NCBI GenBank assembly: GCA_963555705.1
Contig: OY743174.1
Coordinates: forward strand, 55,264,234 to 55,328,233
DNA from: Ligustrum vulgare
Lineage: Eukaryota; Streptophyta; Magnoliopsida; Lamiales; Oleaceae
Length of the DNA: 64,000 nucleotides
Reading direction: 5' to 3'
The translations under genes and the position numbers were made by a program. Under the pieces are notes generated by a model. The model was not told the origin of the DNA. It saw only the letters and a program-made list of their open reading frames with translations, and made no database searches. This document shows positions 1 to 11,208 of this stretch, piece by piece. How positions within the stretch are numbered: the first letter of the stretch is position 1; every line of letters starts with the position of its first letter.

Positions 1-3000
1 GAAAAAGGAGTTTTAAAAGAAGAGTGTGTACCTTTAGTAACAAAAGTTCTGAAACAAATTTCTAGTGAATTTTGATGTGAAGCATACTTACTGGACAGTT
101 CATCAAGACCAAATTAATTAATTGGATAGAAGAGTAATGGTACCTGCAATTTAAATAAACAAAACTTATAAATAAATAAAAAACAAATAAAAAAATTAGA
201 TTCTTATGCAGTAAAAGAGGTTTAAGAAATTTTTTAATATGGTATGAAGCTGTAAAAGTGTATCGAACAGAAAAAAATATATCAGCAAAACCAATAACCA
301 TAAGCGCTATGAAGATGTACATTTTTTTACACTAAATGCAACATCAAACAGAAAACTAAGTAAAATTACTAAACAGCCAATAGTAGATGGTTAAATATGA
401 AAAAAAGATGCTACCTACCCAATGCATGATTTCAACAGGAATGTTTTAGTGCCACAAGTATGCATGTAACTATAATAGCAAGACAGAAAAATGGAAGACA
501 AGTATCCATGTAGACAAGCCAAAGGTAAGTATGGAATTGGGCTTCAAGTTGATTTGTTATGGTAGACAATACTGTCTAAACATTAGAGTGTACAGAGAAA
601 TAGTCAATATAAAGGCAGGGAATAATTATCACCTCTCCTTCCGAACACACAGAAATACTTTATGGCTCCAGTAAAATCGATAGACAAGTAATTGATATGC
701 TGAATTCAACAAGAGCAATATACCTTAAACACAAACTGCACACATGAATAAGAAAATGGATTAATTTTAAGTAGACAAAATAAAACAAATGAATGAAACT
801 GACATGTAGCAAGCATGTCTACAACTTCAAAAGATAAGTGGAAGAAACCAATTGGACTATACAAAATTTAATACCTGTTTTTCATTTATTAATCAAAGAA
901 AATTACCTTCCAAAAATGAGAAGCAATCCATAAAACCATATAGAAAACAGGAATTCTTGAATGCTAAACACAATTTAATACAATCTTAAAGAGAAACAAA
1001 CAACATTGTCATCCATTTAACAAGAAAAAATGCAGAAAATATATAATCAACACTAATCTAGACATCCACATACAAATAAACTAAAAATCAAATAACATAA
1101 GAATCAAGAGAACAAGCAAATCGGAAAGGGAGAAACCTCGGATATACATCAACCACAGATACAAAGCCCTCAAATTATATTAATAGTAATAGTAAGTAAA
1201 TAAAATAGACAAAAAACCAAGTAGGAGAAGCAAGCATACTTTAGTAAAGTAGGGAAAAGTGCATAATGATAAATGTAACAATACCTAAAGCCAACAAAAG
1301 GATGGAAAAAAATAATAAATAATAAAGTATATTGAGTAAACCCTACCTAATTAAATAGAGAAATTATTATTATTTTTTTTTAAATCTAAAACACTAAGAA
1401 AACCATAATTTTAAATCATCAACAAATGCGTTAACCTAAATTTTACATACTTTAAAAATGTATTTTTGGAAACTAAGTCACTTAATATAAAAATCGCTGT
1501 AAAAATATTGTTTTACCAACTAAGATGACTTTAGATGAACAAATTATTCTATTCATCAGCCAATAAAAAATCAGCGACAATGACTTAATTCTTTGGACGT
1601 TGGGTTAAAATAAAAAAGTGAGATGATCATTGACCAACGCAGAGTGGCTGCGTAGATAAAATTGTTGATAAAATCCTAATTTCAGTTAACAATCCTAGTG
1701 CATATAGAACTCAAACTGAATTTTTCTCTCATTTGAAAAATCTAATAAATTCAATAAGTCAAAAAAAAAACGTTGAGAAAATTACAAATCTCCGTCTCTG
1801 TCTGCAACAGTACCACAAGCTGAACTAAAAAAATTAAATAAACAAATAAATAAGTAGAAGAAAAACATAGTAATACATTTTTCGGGAAAACCCTTTTCGC
1901 TGACAAACAAAATTCAACTTACTACATGACTCCCTACCAAACTTTCTATAAATTTAAACATTATTATTTACGGCGAACATCAGCTCCATAAAAGGGGAAT
2001 ATCACTTATATATGGTAGACTATATGCATAGTATCATACATATCTAAACAGTAAAAATAACTTTGAAAGAAACAGAAAATAATAGAGTAATGATTAATCA
2101 CAAGGTGACTATGGAATAATTACTCAAGTTACATCAAATGGAAGAAGAAAATTTTCAAACTTAGCTGCCAATTGATATTCTTGTTTATTCTGTTCATTAG
2201 AATTATGGATTGAAAACTTTTTAAATAGACATTAGTAAAGTAGCTGAAGACGACATTAGAAAAGATGACACTTACTATTTTCTCTTATGGAATTGCAGGT
2301 GTGGAGATAAGTATGAAAAGATAGTGGGCATCATACTGTCTACTATACTATGAGAATCTAATTCTATATCGGAATGCAATGTCCAAAAAATAAATGTTTA
2401 TAAATTTATAACAGGGAGCATTATTAAATAATGTTCATTTACCTGCATATTAGATTCGAACAATCTTTCCAAAAAAATTAGTTAATCTATCAAACAATGT
2501 TCAAAGCACATTTCTATAGCAAATTTCCAAGTAAACATTGAGTACCAAAACATAAACTGGCCTAAATCAGGAACACACACACACGCACAAACACACACAC
2601 AAAGAAAACCAACCTTTAAGAATGGCCATGGTATATATACACACACAGAGAAAACAACTTTTAAGAATGGCCATAGGTAGATGGTTTTATGTGGGCTAAA
2701 GAAGATTGTGAATGAAAATGATCCAAAATAAAGTGTCCAACATAAATTGTGCAAAGCAAGTAATATCGGTTGAATCCTAACTAACGCTTTTGAAAAATCA
2801 CAATCTCAATATACCAATCTCTTAAAAACCATTTTGAAATTATGCTGATATTTGTACTGAGTGCTATTGCATATCAAGTGCATATGAAATCTTTTTTGAA
2901 ACATTGTTGCTAATTACAAAAGTTCCTTCGCTTCAAATATCCAGAAAACAAATTTTACCTAAAACCCAAAACCTATATTTAAACCAATACCTTTTATGAC

Positions 3001-3226
3001 TGCTGAAATTGTGTAGAGTACAGGTTGGGGTTCGAAGATGAACGAAAATCAACTGATCGAAGATCGGTTTGGGGGATTCTTTGTGACAAATTAGAAATCT
3101 TCTCCATAGTGTTGGATTTGGTGATTGAGAAAAGGAAACTAAAACAGAGAGTGAAATGGGGATTATGGATTAGTTACCGATTTCAATAAAAAAAACATAA
3201 GAAATTATTAAGAAAACATGGCTTAC
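1..3226. other. Unassigned AT-rich stretch, possibly introns of a minus-strand gene
   Basis: No protein domain is recognisable here on either strand. The minus strand has several short open segments with plausible splice borders (for example about 1-48, 99-147, 430-480, 614-705 and 2272-2330), but their phases do not join consistently and the peptides resemble no family I know. They might be small exons downstream of the candidate first exon at 3227-3292, or chance. Low-complexity CA/GT repeats lie near 2575-2650. Very low certainty. Confidence 0.25.
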
Positions 3227-3292
3227 TTGAATCAATTTCTGTCGCGCAGCAGAGAGAGAGATCGCAGAAGGTGAAGTTTCTGGTGTACGCAT
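3227..3292 (-). CDS. Candidate first coding exon of an unidentified minus-strand gene
   Basis: A 22-codon open segment starts at ATG 3292-3290 (peptide begins MRTPETSPSAISL) and ends ARQKLIQ at a good donor, CAA|GTAAGC. The same frame is open upstream to 3373, so an earlier ATG is possible. It points away from CPSF73-I, whose leader begins roughly 300 bp to the right, so the two could share a divergent promoter. I do not recognise the protein and could not find a phase-compatible second exon. It could instead be a 5'UTR segment. Confidence 0.35.
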
Positions 3293-3499
3293 CTTCGTGA
3301 GGGAGAGATTGTGCGGTTCAAAAGATTGGTCCACGCACAGGAGTTCTCTCGAACGACGGCTCAGACACAGCAAACGGAATCGGAAACCTAGAAGAGGAAG
3401 GGAATGAGAGACGAAATGAAAAGGGATGAAGATTCTGGAAAAGAGACTCGCTATTATCTGGAAGTGAATATAGTCGTGCTTTCATTTGAACTAAAAGTG

Positions 3500-3789
3500 T
3501 TGTTTTTGGTCCTATAAATAGTAAATTTGGAAGTTGATTTTATATATATTAGGATAGGGATAGGGATATATATAAAAGTTGCCTAACAATGGCAACCGTT
3601 GGTTCTTTCCCTCAGGCCTCAATTCACCGTTTTCACATTTCACGTAATTCACCAGCGAACCCTCAAAAGTTTATAATATGCATCGTGGCACTCCTTTTCG
3701 ATAAAAACTAGTATAATCCCAGGGACAAGGATCCAGCGCCTCTTTCTCAATCATCAAGATCAAGTAGAAAATTTGATCTCTGCATAAAA
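3500..3789 (+). promoter_or_regulatory. CPSF73-I promoter and non-coding first exon
   Basis: A TATA-like TATAAATA lies at 3513-3520 and a second AT-rich TATATATAAAAG near 3568-3580. The leader appears to end at a donor after GCATAAAAA (GTAAGAAG, from 3790). The next CPSF73-I exon starts at 11211, after a CT-rich acceptor, so the first intron spans about 7.4 kb, nearly all of it Copia insertion. The segment from about 3545 is repeated near 26470, which supports its being a real unit. The transcription start cannot be fixed from sequence. Confidence 0.5.
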
Positions 3790-4027
3790 AGTAAGAAGAT
3801 TCTTTCTACTTCACCACCACCCCCCCCCCCCCCCCCACAAGACTATGTAGTATGTGGTGGTTTATAATTATGCCTTTTTATCAATCATAACACGGTTAAA
3901 TGACAATTTTTTTATTCGAATGAATGTAGGGTAGAATAATACGAATGAGTATTTAATCTGCTTCATGATTTTTATTTTCATTTTGGTTTGCTTATCTCAT
4001 CTGGCGGTGATTTTCTAGGGTTTTGGT
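3545..4027 (+). repeat. Segmental duplication, copy A, left part
   Basis: Nearly the same sequence as about 26470-26930: the GTTGCCTAAC segment, the leader with CTTTTCGATAAAAACTAG, the donor GCATAAAAAGTAAGAAG, and the intron up to AGGGTTTTGGT. Copy A has a run of 17 C at 3820-3836 that copy B lacks. It is cut off at 4027 by the Copia element and resumes at 10713. Confidence 0.9.
3820..3836 (+). repeat. Poly-C run (17 C)
   Basis: A homopolymer in the CPSF73-I first intron, absent from the duplicated copy near 26.73 kb, where a poly-T run stands instead. Such runs are unstable and error-prone in sequencing. Confidence 0.9.
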
Positions 4028-4419
4028 AGAAAAGAATATAAGAATAAAAGATTTGGAGCTCAACTTTCTTTCATTTTTCGGCGGTAAAAACTTTACACAG
4101 CTCGGAAATATATATATCAGAAACTATACATACAGAATGCATACAAGATAAAATATCTAACAGAAAATATTCAGGGATAGAGCATTTCTCTCTCAATACA
4201 GGACGACTCAATCCCTTAGATTTAGGGAACCCTAGCAGAGCAGATTTCCCCATTTCTGTTGATCGTACAGTTCAGCTAGGTGAGGTAGAAGACCGAAGAG
4301 CAAGCCTAAAGCGCACTTCCCTTTATGACACTTTTTATTCACCTTTTAGATACCTTCATAATCATCCTCAGTTTTCCAAACTGTTGGACGTTGGTCCTTG
4401 ATCTTTTGAATTTCATCTC
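4028..4419 (-). repeat. Copia 3' LTR (left on plus strand)
   Basis: Near-identical to 10315-10708, sharing for example GATTTGGAGCTCAACTTTC and CCCTTAGATTTAGGGAACCC. The polypurine tract lies just inside at about 4420-4430. The outer border is set by the TGGT duplication and by the empty site in the duplicated locus. Confidence 0.95.
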
Positions 4420-4834
4420 CCCCTTCCAAGATGGAGTTAGTTGATCTAACTCCTACCTTGTCTCTCATGTATAGAAAACAAGAAGTAGGAAGTGGCTTTG
4501 TAAACATATCAGCTAACTGTTCTGAAGAGGGGATGTACAGAATCTGGAGTTCTTTGGTTGCTACTTTGTCTCTCACAAAATGCACATCAAGTTCTATATG
4601 CTTTGTTCTTGCGTGAAAGATAGGATTTAGAGCTAAAACGTTAGCCCCTAAGTTGTCGCACCAGATAATGGGAATAGATTTGGACTGAAGTTTGAGTTCA
4701 CTTAATAAAGCCTGAATCCAGCAAATCTCTGATGTTGCATTGGCTAATGCTCTATACTCTGCTTCCGTACTTGAGCATGCAACTGTTGTCTGTTTCTTTG
4801 CACTCCAGGAAACAGGACTTCCTCCTAAATACAC
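4346..4834 (-). pseudogene. Copia RNase H domain
   Basis: The open frame encodes the C-terminal Copia RNase H: GGSPVSWSAKKQ, the catalytic-region STEAEYRAL, CDN (WCDNLGAN), the HARTKHIE stretch and the terminal EQLADMFTKPLP. It is separated from the upstream reverse transcriptase frame by a stop between 4834 and 4856, so the polyprotein is no longer continuous. The last codons run into the LTR. Confidence 0.9.
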
Positions 4835-4855
4835 ACAGTAGCCTGCAATGGATCT

Positions 4856-6574
4856 TCAATCGTCTGGACATGATGCCCAGTCTGCATCACAAAACGTTGA
4901 TATGTCCAGATCATTTCCTTTTTGAATCTTTATTCCAAAATCTGTTGTGTCCTTAATGTACCTGAAGACTCGCTTGACCAAGTTCCAATGAACATGTGTT
5001 GGTTGTTGAAGAAATTGACTAAGTCTATTCACTGTAAAACTTAGATCTGGTCTGGTGTGTACCGAGAACTGTAGAGCACCTACTGTACTTCTATACAAAG
5101 TAGGATTTTCAAGTTCTTTGCCATCTTCTTTTGATATCAACTTTCCTGAGACCATGGGAGTTGTAACTGGATTTATATCACTAAACCCATATCTTTTAAG
5201 TATGTCACCAGCATACTTTTGTGGTGAAATCTTCATTCCAGTTTCATCTCTGCTGATTTCCATACCCAGAAACTTTTTTATACTTCTCATGTCTTTAAGT
5301 GAAAACTTATTATTCAGCATGTTGATGAATTCTTGCAGCTGATGTTTGTCACTTCCTGTCACTAAAATATCATCCACATAAATCAAAATGAGTAGAGTGT
5401 TTCCCTTTTCCAATTGATAGAATAGAGAGCTGTCTGCCCTTGATTGCTTTAGTCCCTAGTCTAGCAATGTCCCTTTTAGTTCAGCATTCCAGACTCTAGG
5501 AGCTTGTTTGAGTCCATAGAGCGCTTTCTCCAACTTACACACAAAATCCGGATGTTTCTGGTCTTGAAAACCCTCTGGTTGAACCATAAATACATCTTCA
5601 TCTAACTTTCCATTTAGGAAGGCATTATCAACATCAATTTGTCTCACTTCCCACTCCTTTGTTACTGCTAGAGTCGGGATGATTTTAATGGTTGAGGCTT
5701 TTACTACCGGACTGAAAGTTTCTGTATAGTTCACACCATAAGTCTGCAAGAATCCTTGAGCCACTAGCCTGGCTTTATGCCTCTCTATCTTCCCATCACG
5801 GTCATATTTAATCTTGAAAATCCACCTGCAGCCAATCACCTTTGAATCCTTGTCTGGAGATACAAGTTTCCAGGTTTGATTCCTTTTAAGAGCATCAAAT
5901 TCAGCTTCCATAGCCATTCTCCAATTCTTGTTTGCTAGTGCTTCTTTAACTGTGTTTGGTTCTGAGAATTTTGCATTGAAGACTTTAGACTTGAAAATTC
6001 CCGTTTTTCCCCTTGTAATCATAGAATGTCCAGTTTGCAGAGGATTTTCATTATTTTGAACTGCATTATCATCTCCTGTTCCAGCAATCTTATCATTATA
6101 TCTCTGGATTGATTGTTCTTCACATGGTGATCTCAAACTTCCAGAATTTGACATTCTTTCCTCATTTTCTCCCACATCATCAGAATTTCTATTGAGTGAT
6201 AGTGGTGAAGGAAATGTTGAGAGATGTTCATTATCAGCTGCTTGCACAGGATTAGATGTAGGTGAAGAGATGAGTTGTGGAGTTTTATAAGATGTTGACA
6301 TGTTTGACTCTATATCAAGTGGCAATGGATAGTTTATGACAGTAGTTTGAGGAGACATAGATGATTTATTTAGAAAGCCAGTTTGAAATGGGAATTCATC
6401 TTCATTGAACACAAGCCTTGAAATAAAGACTCTCCCTGTGATACTCAGACATTTATATCCTTTGTGTACCTCACTAAAACCAAGGTTCACACATTTCACA
6501 GAATGGAATGAGAATTTATGTTTGTTGTATTGTCTAATGTATGGAAAACAGGTGCACCCAAATACCCTTAACAA
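4856..6574 (-). pseudogene. Copia reverse transcriptase
   Basis: Two open blocks (5456-6574 and 4856-5413) together cover the Copia-type reverse transcriptase. The first holds the linker after integrase, then WKLVSPDKDSKVIGCRWIFK, ARLVAQGF and the VDNAFLNG block. The second holds the YVDDILVTG active site and the thumb/connection region up to DADWASCPDD. A break near 5413-5456 separates them and a stop follows the second block. Confidence 0.92.
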
Positions 6575-6619
6575 ATCATACTTGACTTCCTTGTTGAATA
6601 GAACTTTATAAGGTGTTTC

Positions 6620-7828
6620 ACGTTATAAAATTGGTGTAGGTAATCTGTTGATTAGAAATGTAGCAGTTGAGAAAGCTTCCCACCAATAATGAAGAGGCAA
6701 GTGTGCCTATGAAAGAAGGGTAAGTGCAATTTCAGTGAGGTGCATGTGTTTTCTCTCAGCTCTACCATTTTGGGCTGAGGTGTAGGGGCTAGAATATCTC
6801 ATTTGAATACCATTTTCTTTAGCATATTTCTCAAAAACTCTAAATTCTCCCCCATAGTCACTTTGAATGACTTTAATGTTTGTTTCCAACTGTTTTTCTA
6901 CCATATTTTTGAATTGGATAAAGAACTTTAGGCACTCATATTTGTGTTTTAATGGAAATGTCCTAATATGTCTACTAAAGTCATCTACAAAAATAATGTA
7001 GAACTTAAAACCAGCTATGGATTTAACTGGTAAGGGACCCCACACATCTGTATGGATAAGTTCTAGTGGTTTTGTAGCATGAGATGATGATTTGAACGGT
7101 AGCTTGTGAGATTTTCCAATTTAGCACGAGTCACAAAAGAAGGAACTTTCATTAACTGAAAAAGACTTGTTACATGACTGTAGGACATGACTTAAAACTT
7201 GAAGTGAGGGATGACCTAGTCTCCTGTACCATACCTCTATTTCTTTAGAATTCTTCCTAAGTTTATTACAACTAGAAGTAAGGCGAAAACTGGAAATTTT
7301 GAGGTTGTTCTAGCAAAGTCTTGAGTATTTGTGTTTGGCAAGATCAACTGATAAAGACCATCTCTAACCTTCCCTCGAGCCACTTGTTTCCCTGTTAGAA
7401 GATCCTTGACAATGCAAAGGTTAGGATAGAATTCGGTTTATCCTTGACAATGCAAAGTTCAGGATAGAATTCAATATAAACACCATTATCAAAAGTAAAC
7501 TGAGAAACACTAAGTAAATTTTTTTCTTATTCCTGGAACATGCAGTAGATTGTTTAGTACCAGACATCCTTTTTCTTTAGTTTTAAAATTCTTAGAGCCT
7601 ATATGAGAGATGGTCAGAGAGTTACCATTTCCAACTTTTACAACCTCCTTACCAGTGTACTCTTTTGCATCAGTCAGGTTCCTTATATCATTTGTAACAT
7701 GACTGCTGGCTCCTGTATCTGCATACCATCCTGGATCCTCCAGAATGCTTGGTGATGCAAAGTAAGCTGATTGACTGGGACTGAAATGGTTGTTCTGACT
7801 TGGTTTGTTGATTTTCCCTGGTTTCTGC
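6620..7828 (-). pseudogene. Copia protease, GAG-pre-integrase and integrase region
   Basis: Reading on the minus strand from 7828: the aspartic protease signature (YADTGASSHVTND, about 7700), a short GAG-pre-integrase stretch with frame breaks, then integrase core (6707-7045) with GPLPVKSIAGFKFYIIFVDDF, IKVIQSDYGGEF and NGRAERKH, the D-D-E pattern region of Copia integrases. Several stops and a small tandem duplication near 7430-7470 show decay. Confidence 0.85.
7821..7828 (+). repeat. 8-bp target-site duplication of outer hAT element (left)
   Basis: GTTTCTGC, repeated exactly at 9347-9354. Confidence 0.92.
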
Positions 7829-8394
7829 TAGAGATGGCAAAAAAATCCGATTTGCTGACCCGACCCTATTCGATCCGAAAAAATCCCGATTCGTGGATTG
7901 ACGGATCAAAATTTATGTGATCCGTCCCAATCCGAAAATTCAAGGAGCGGATTTGGATCGGGGGCGATCCGATCCTTGATCTGAATTTTTTGTTTTTAAT
8001 TAAAAATTTTGTATAAAAATCTAATATTAAATAAACTATTAAGAGATGTCTTAACAATAAAATAATAATAATAAAGTAACTTAGGCCCATTTAGCTCAAC
8101 CCAACTACCCAAGTTAGTAACCGCCCCAACCCAACCTAACCCATAAAATACCTATCATCAGATACATATAACATATCCTCAACCCTATCCCCTCAATTCC
8201 TCATTACTCACACCGCATCAGATCCCTAGCACTCTTCTCTCATATCAAGCTTCAATATTTCATGCACTGGCACTAGATCTCATATTTTTCTCACTTTCCT
8301 ATTTTTCTCGTTCAAGGATGCGAAGAACGGAAGAAGCACCTACAGTCTACGATCGAGCAAAGAGACAACAGAAGATCAAGGCATCAAATAGTCC

Positions 8395-8916
8395 TAGGAA
8401 TGGCAATGGGTCGGGTCGGGGCCGACCAGCCCCTAACCCGATTTGGCATGACCCCCCCCCCCCCGGGCGACTGTTCGCGGGGCGGGGAGGGTTGCTGGGT
8501 CGGGTCGCTGCCCCGTCCCGCCAAATGACCCGAATTTTTTTTTTTTTTTTGGGTAATAAAATTTTAGGTGAAAAACTTAGGAGTCAAACTAGTTAGAGTT
8601 TTTAAGTTTGAACTTTAAACATAATATGTATATTTGAAGGGGGAAAAAAATCAATAAACAACATAATGGTATAGTGGTTATATATTCTCATACCCTTAAA
8701 TTCCACCAAGGTTCAATTCTTCTAGACCTCATTAAATTTATTTTTAGTTTCTCATTCAAAAAAAAAAAAAAAAAAATTCTCGAGTCACGGGGCGGGGCGG
8801 GTCCGTCCCGAACCCGCCCCGAACCCTCCCAGCGGACCCGACTGGGCGGGTAATTTTCGGGGCCGGTCGTTTCGGGTCCTCCGGGTTTCGGGTCGTTAGG
8901 ATTTTTTTGCTCCCTA
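8395..8916. mobile_element. Second hAT-type element nested inside the first
   Basis: A 522-bp element beginning TAGGAATGGCAATGGG and ending TTGCTCCCTA, flanked by the exact 8-bp duplication AATAGTCC (8387-8394 and 8917-8924). The subterminal regions are very GC-rich (GGGTCGGG, GGGGCGGG), unlike the AT-rich surroundings, while the centre is AT-rich and contains a tRNA-like segment followed by poly-A. No coding capacity. Confidence 0.92.
8664..8776 (+). repeat. tRNA-like / SINE-like segment with poly-A
   Basis: ATGGTATAGTGGTTA resembles a tRNA A-box region and GGTTCAATTCT at about 8711 matches a B-box, roughly 40 bases apart as in tRNAs. A run of about 18 A follows at 8758-8776. The cloverleaf arms do not pair well, so this is a SINE head or decayed tRNA-derived sequence carried inside the hAT element, not a working tRNA gene. 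Confidence 0.5.
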
Positions 8917-9355
8917 AATAGTCCAGTCCGTTACAAAGTTCATCTTATTTTGCAATGTTCATCTCATTTTGAACCTTTAAGTTTTGTACATACTTTATTG
9001 CCTTTTGTAATGGTGGTCAGTCACTTATTTAGTTTGGTTGGTTCTTGAAGATGGCTCCTGTGAATGTGAATCTGTGATATTTCAAAATAATACGGTGGAA
9101 TTATTCTTGTGGTTAATGGTTATTAGTTGCACTTGCATCAATGACTATCTTGCCTGTCTCTTTCGATTCTGCTGCAAAAACAAAGCTAAAATGATGATTT
9201 GAAAAAAAAAAAAAAAAAAACGGATCAGTTGGCGGATCAGGACGTGATCCGCCCCGAAATGGGCGGATCGCGGGGCAGATCGGATCGGCACCATTTTTGC
9301 TCGGGGCGGATACGGATCAGGGTGATCCGCCCCGTTGCCAACTCTAGTTTCTGCC

Positions 9356-10195
9356 CAGTAAAATCTTCATTATACCATCTTGAAACACCATCTAGCCTGA
9401 TGGTTAAGTAACCCACAGATCTGACATGGGTTTTTGTATTTTGTTTGTGGTCTAGTATTTCTTCCTTTTCCTCTAGACCTTCCTCTATTTCCATTTCCTC
9501 TGAAATTATTTCTTCCTCTCCCTGCATACGATCCTCCTCTGTTGTTTCCTTGACTGAGATTTACTGATCCCCTGCCGATTCTTACTTCATTAAGATATTC
9601 CAGTCTGCTCTCAAAGGTAAGCAAGACTAATGTCATTTCATGCCAGCTTAAACCATCCTTGCCGTTCAGTTGAACAACAATTGTTGTGTAATCTTCATCC
9701 AGTCCAGTAAGGACATGATTTATCATATCATCTTATATCACCTTTCCTGCCACTTCAAGGTTGTCAGCCAATTTTTTTTTACTGTTGTTAAGTATTGGTT
9801 CATTGACATTGAACCGTTTCTCAGCCTCTGTAATTCTCCAATTCTCCAGATAGAAAAGTCAGTCTTGACTTATTCAGTATTCCAAAACTCTGTTGGATTG
9901 AGGACCACATTTGAGCAGCAGTTGTGTTTCCCATTACCCTAATGGCTATATTTGGAGTCATGGATGCATATAGCCGTCCCATTAGCAGGGAATCATTTGA
10001 TACCCATTTGATATAGTTTGGATTAGCCAATTTCACAGCTACAGTTCCTACTTTTGACACAGTTTCAACAGTGATGGACTCAAACGGACTTACTTTCGTG
10101 CCAAGGAGATGCTCTAGGAGGTTATGACCCTTCACTATGGGAATCACCATAATTTTCCAGAGGAGGAAGTTATCTCGATCAAGTTTGATTGACAT
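9356..10195 (-). pseudogene. Copia gag
   Basis: From ATG 10195 the frame encodes a Copia gag (MSIKLDRDNFLLWK, then a UBN2-type region), shifting frame near 9730-9830 into a second block with INHVLTGLDEDY and a Gly/Arg-rich basic tail. A CCHC zinc knuckle follows (CQICGLLNHQARWC, about 9430-9390). Protease should follow directly but is separated by the hAT insertion. Confidence 0.9.
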
Positions 10196-10302
10196 ATTTT
10201 GAGCTAAGTTTAGTGTGGTGGAGAAGGAGTGAGTGGTGTTGAGTTAAGCTTGAGTAGCTGAGCTAGTTCCAGAGTGATTTCCTTCCGAAGCATGGTTATC
10301 CC

Positions 10303-10314
10303 TCTCTGATACCA
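10303..10314 (-). other. Copia primer-binding site
   Basis: The minus strand reads TGGTATCAGAGA immediately after the LTR, complementary to the 3' end of plant initiator tRNA-Met, the usual Copia primer. Confidence 0.9.
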
Positions 10315-10708
10315 AGAAAAGAATAATAAGAATAAAAGATTTGGAGCTCAACTTTCTTTCACTTTTCGGTGGTAAAAACTTTACACGGCCGGGAAATATA
10401 TATATTAGAAACTATACATACAGAATGCATACAAGATAGAATATCTAACAGAAAAATATTCAGGGATAGAGCATTTCTCTCTCAATACTGGACGACTCAA
10501 TCCCTTAGATTTAGGGAACCCTAGCAGAGCAGCTTTCCCCATTTCTGTTGATCGTACAGTTCAGCTAGGTGAGGTAGAAGACCCAACGGCAAGACTAAAG
10601 CGCACTTCCCTTTATGACGTTTTTTATTCGCCTTTTAGATACCTTCATAATCATCCTCAATTTTCCGAACTGTTGGACGTTGGTCCTCGATCTTTTGAAT
10701 TTCATCTC
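10315..10708 (-). repeat. Copia 5' LTR (right on plus strand)
   Basis: Partner of 4028-4419, with scattered single-base differences. Flanked internally by the primer-binding site and externally by TGGT. Confidence 0.95.
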
Positions 10709-10712
10709 TGGT

Positions 10713-11030
10713 TTATGTGTTGGGATATATGATTATTAATGATTGTTATTCTAAATTTGGATTTTTATTATTTCATTGATGGAAAATATCCGCAATCTCC
10801 TTATCAGAGGGACGATCATAAGGTGGAAGTGCGAGTGTTTTCGTCCTACTGACTAAGGAGTCTGCCGGTCTCTGCCGTCTGACTTGTGGTTTCCTTTTTC
10901 ATCTAACTGATATTAATTTGGGAGTTTTACTCTTTCCTCTTTTAGTTGGATTGCCTTAGCATCTTTAATTGAAGAACAAGAAAAGTAATTATGGTTGATT
11001 TATTTAGGAGTTTGACCGTATACATGTTTT
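10713..11030 (+). repeat. Segmental duplication, copy A, right part
   Basis: Continuation of the duplicated leader/intron after the Copia insertion (TTATGTGTTGGGATAT to TTTGACCGTATACATG). It matches about 26931-27299, though copy B carries some 40 extra bases near 27200-27245. Confidence 0.9.
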
Positions 11031-11180
11031 GACTGGTTAACCTTTAAATAATTTTGCAATTGATGATTTTTTTATTTTTATTTTTTTCTTATTTATGTTT
11101 CTTCAATAATGGTTGAACTTAACTTTCTTGAAGCTTTAATTGTAGCTGTAGATCTGGTTAATGAGTTTCTTGCATTTGTT

Positions 11181-11208
11181 TCCCTCTCTCTCTCTCTCTC
11201 TCTCTCTC
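11181..11208 (+). repeat. CT microsatellite forming the acceptor polypyrimidine tract
   Basis: About 13 CT/TC dinucleotides end in CAG at 11208-11210, immediately before the CPSF73-I exon that holds the start codon. Repeat length could influence splicing of the long 5'UTR intron. Confidence 0.85.

Larger units (their letters stand above)
7829..9346. mobile_element. Non-autonomous hAT-type DNA transposon nested in Copia
   Basis: Termini TAGAGATGGCAA and TTGCCAACTCTA are inverted repeats, and the exact 8-bp duplication GTTTCTGC is the hAT hallmark. Without the inner insertion the element is about 1 kb. Its ends are rich in GGATCGG/CCGATCC-like words, as in other plant elements of this terminal type. 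It contains a short open stretch from ATG 8318 (begins MRRTEEAPTVYDRAK), possibly remnant exon sequence, but no recognisable transposase. It splits the Copia gag-protease junction. Confidence 0.9.
4028..10708 (-). mobile_element. Ty1/Copia LTR retrotransposon, defective, minus orientation
   Basis: Two direct LTRs of about 392-394 bp (4028-4419 and 10315-10708) flank gag-pol sequence in Copia order (gag, protease, integrase, reverse transcriptase, RNase H) read on the minus strand. A primer-binding site complementary to initiator tRNA-Met (TGGTATCAGAG on the minus strand) abuts the right LTR, and a polypurine tract (GGAAGGGGGA) abuts the left one. TGGT stands on both sides (4024-4027 and 10709-10712), and the duplicated locus at 26921-26940 shows the empty site. 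The LTRs differ at a few per cent of positions by eye, so the insertion is moderately old. Coding sequence is broken by stops, frameshifts and the nested hAT element at 7829-9346. It lies in the CPSF73-I 5'UTR intron, antisense to the gene. Confidence 0.95.

Noticed and set aside
2482..2754. 90-residue frame on the minus strand
   Set aside because: Generated by a CA/GT repeat; Val-Cys repeats with no domain.
8664..8735. Functional tRNA gene
   Set aside because: A- and B-box words are present but the arms do not form a proper cloverleaf, and poly-A follows as in a SINE.
9237..9527. 96-residue frame overlapping Copia gag
   Set aside because: A different frame of the gag tail running into the hAT element; the CCHC knuckle is in the other frame.
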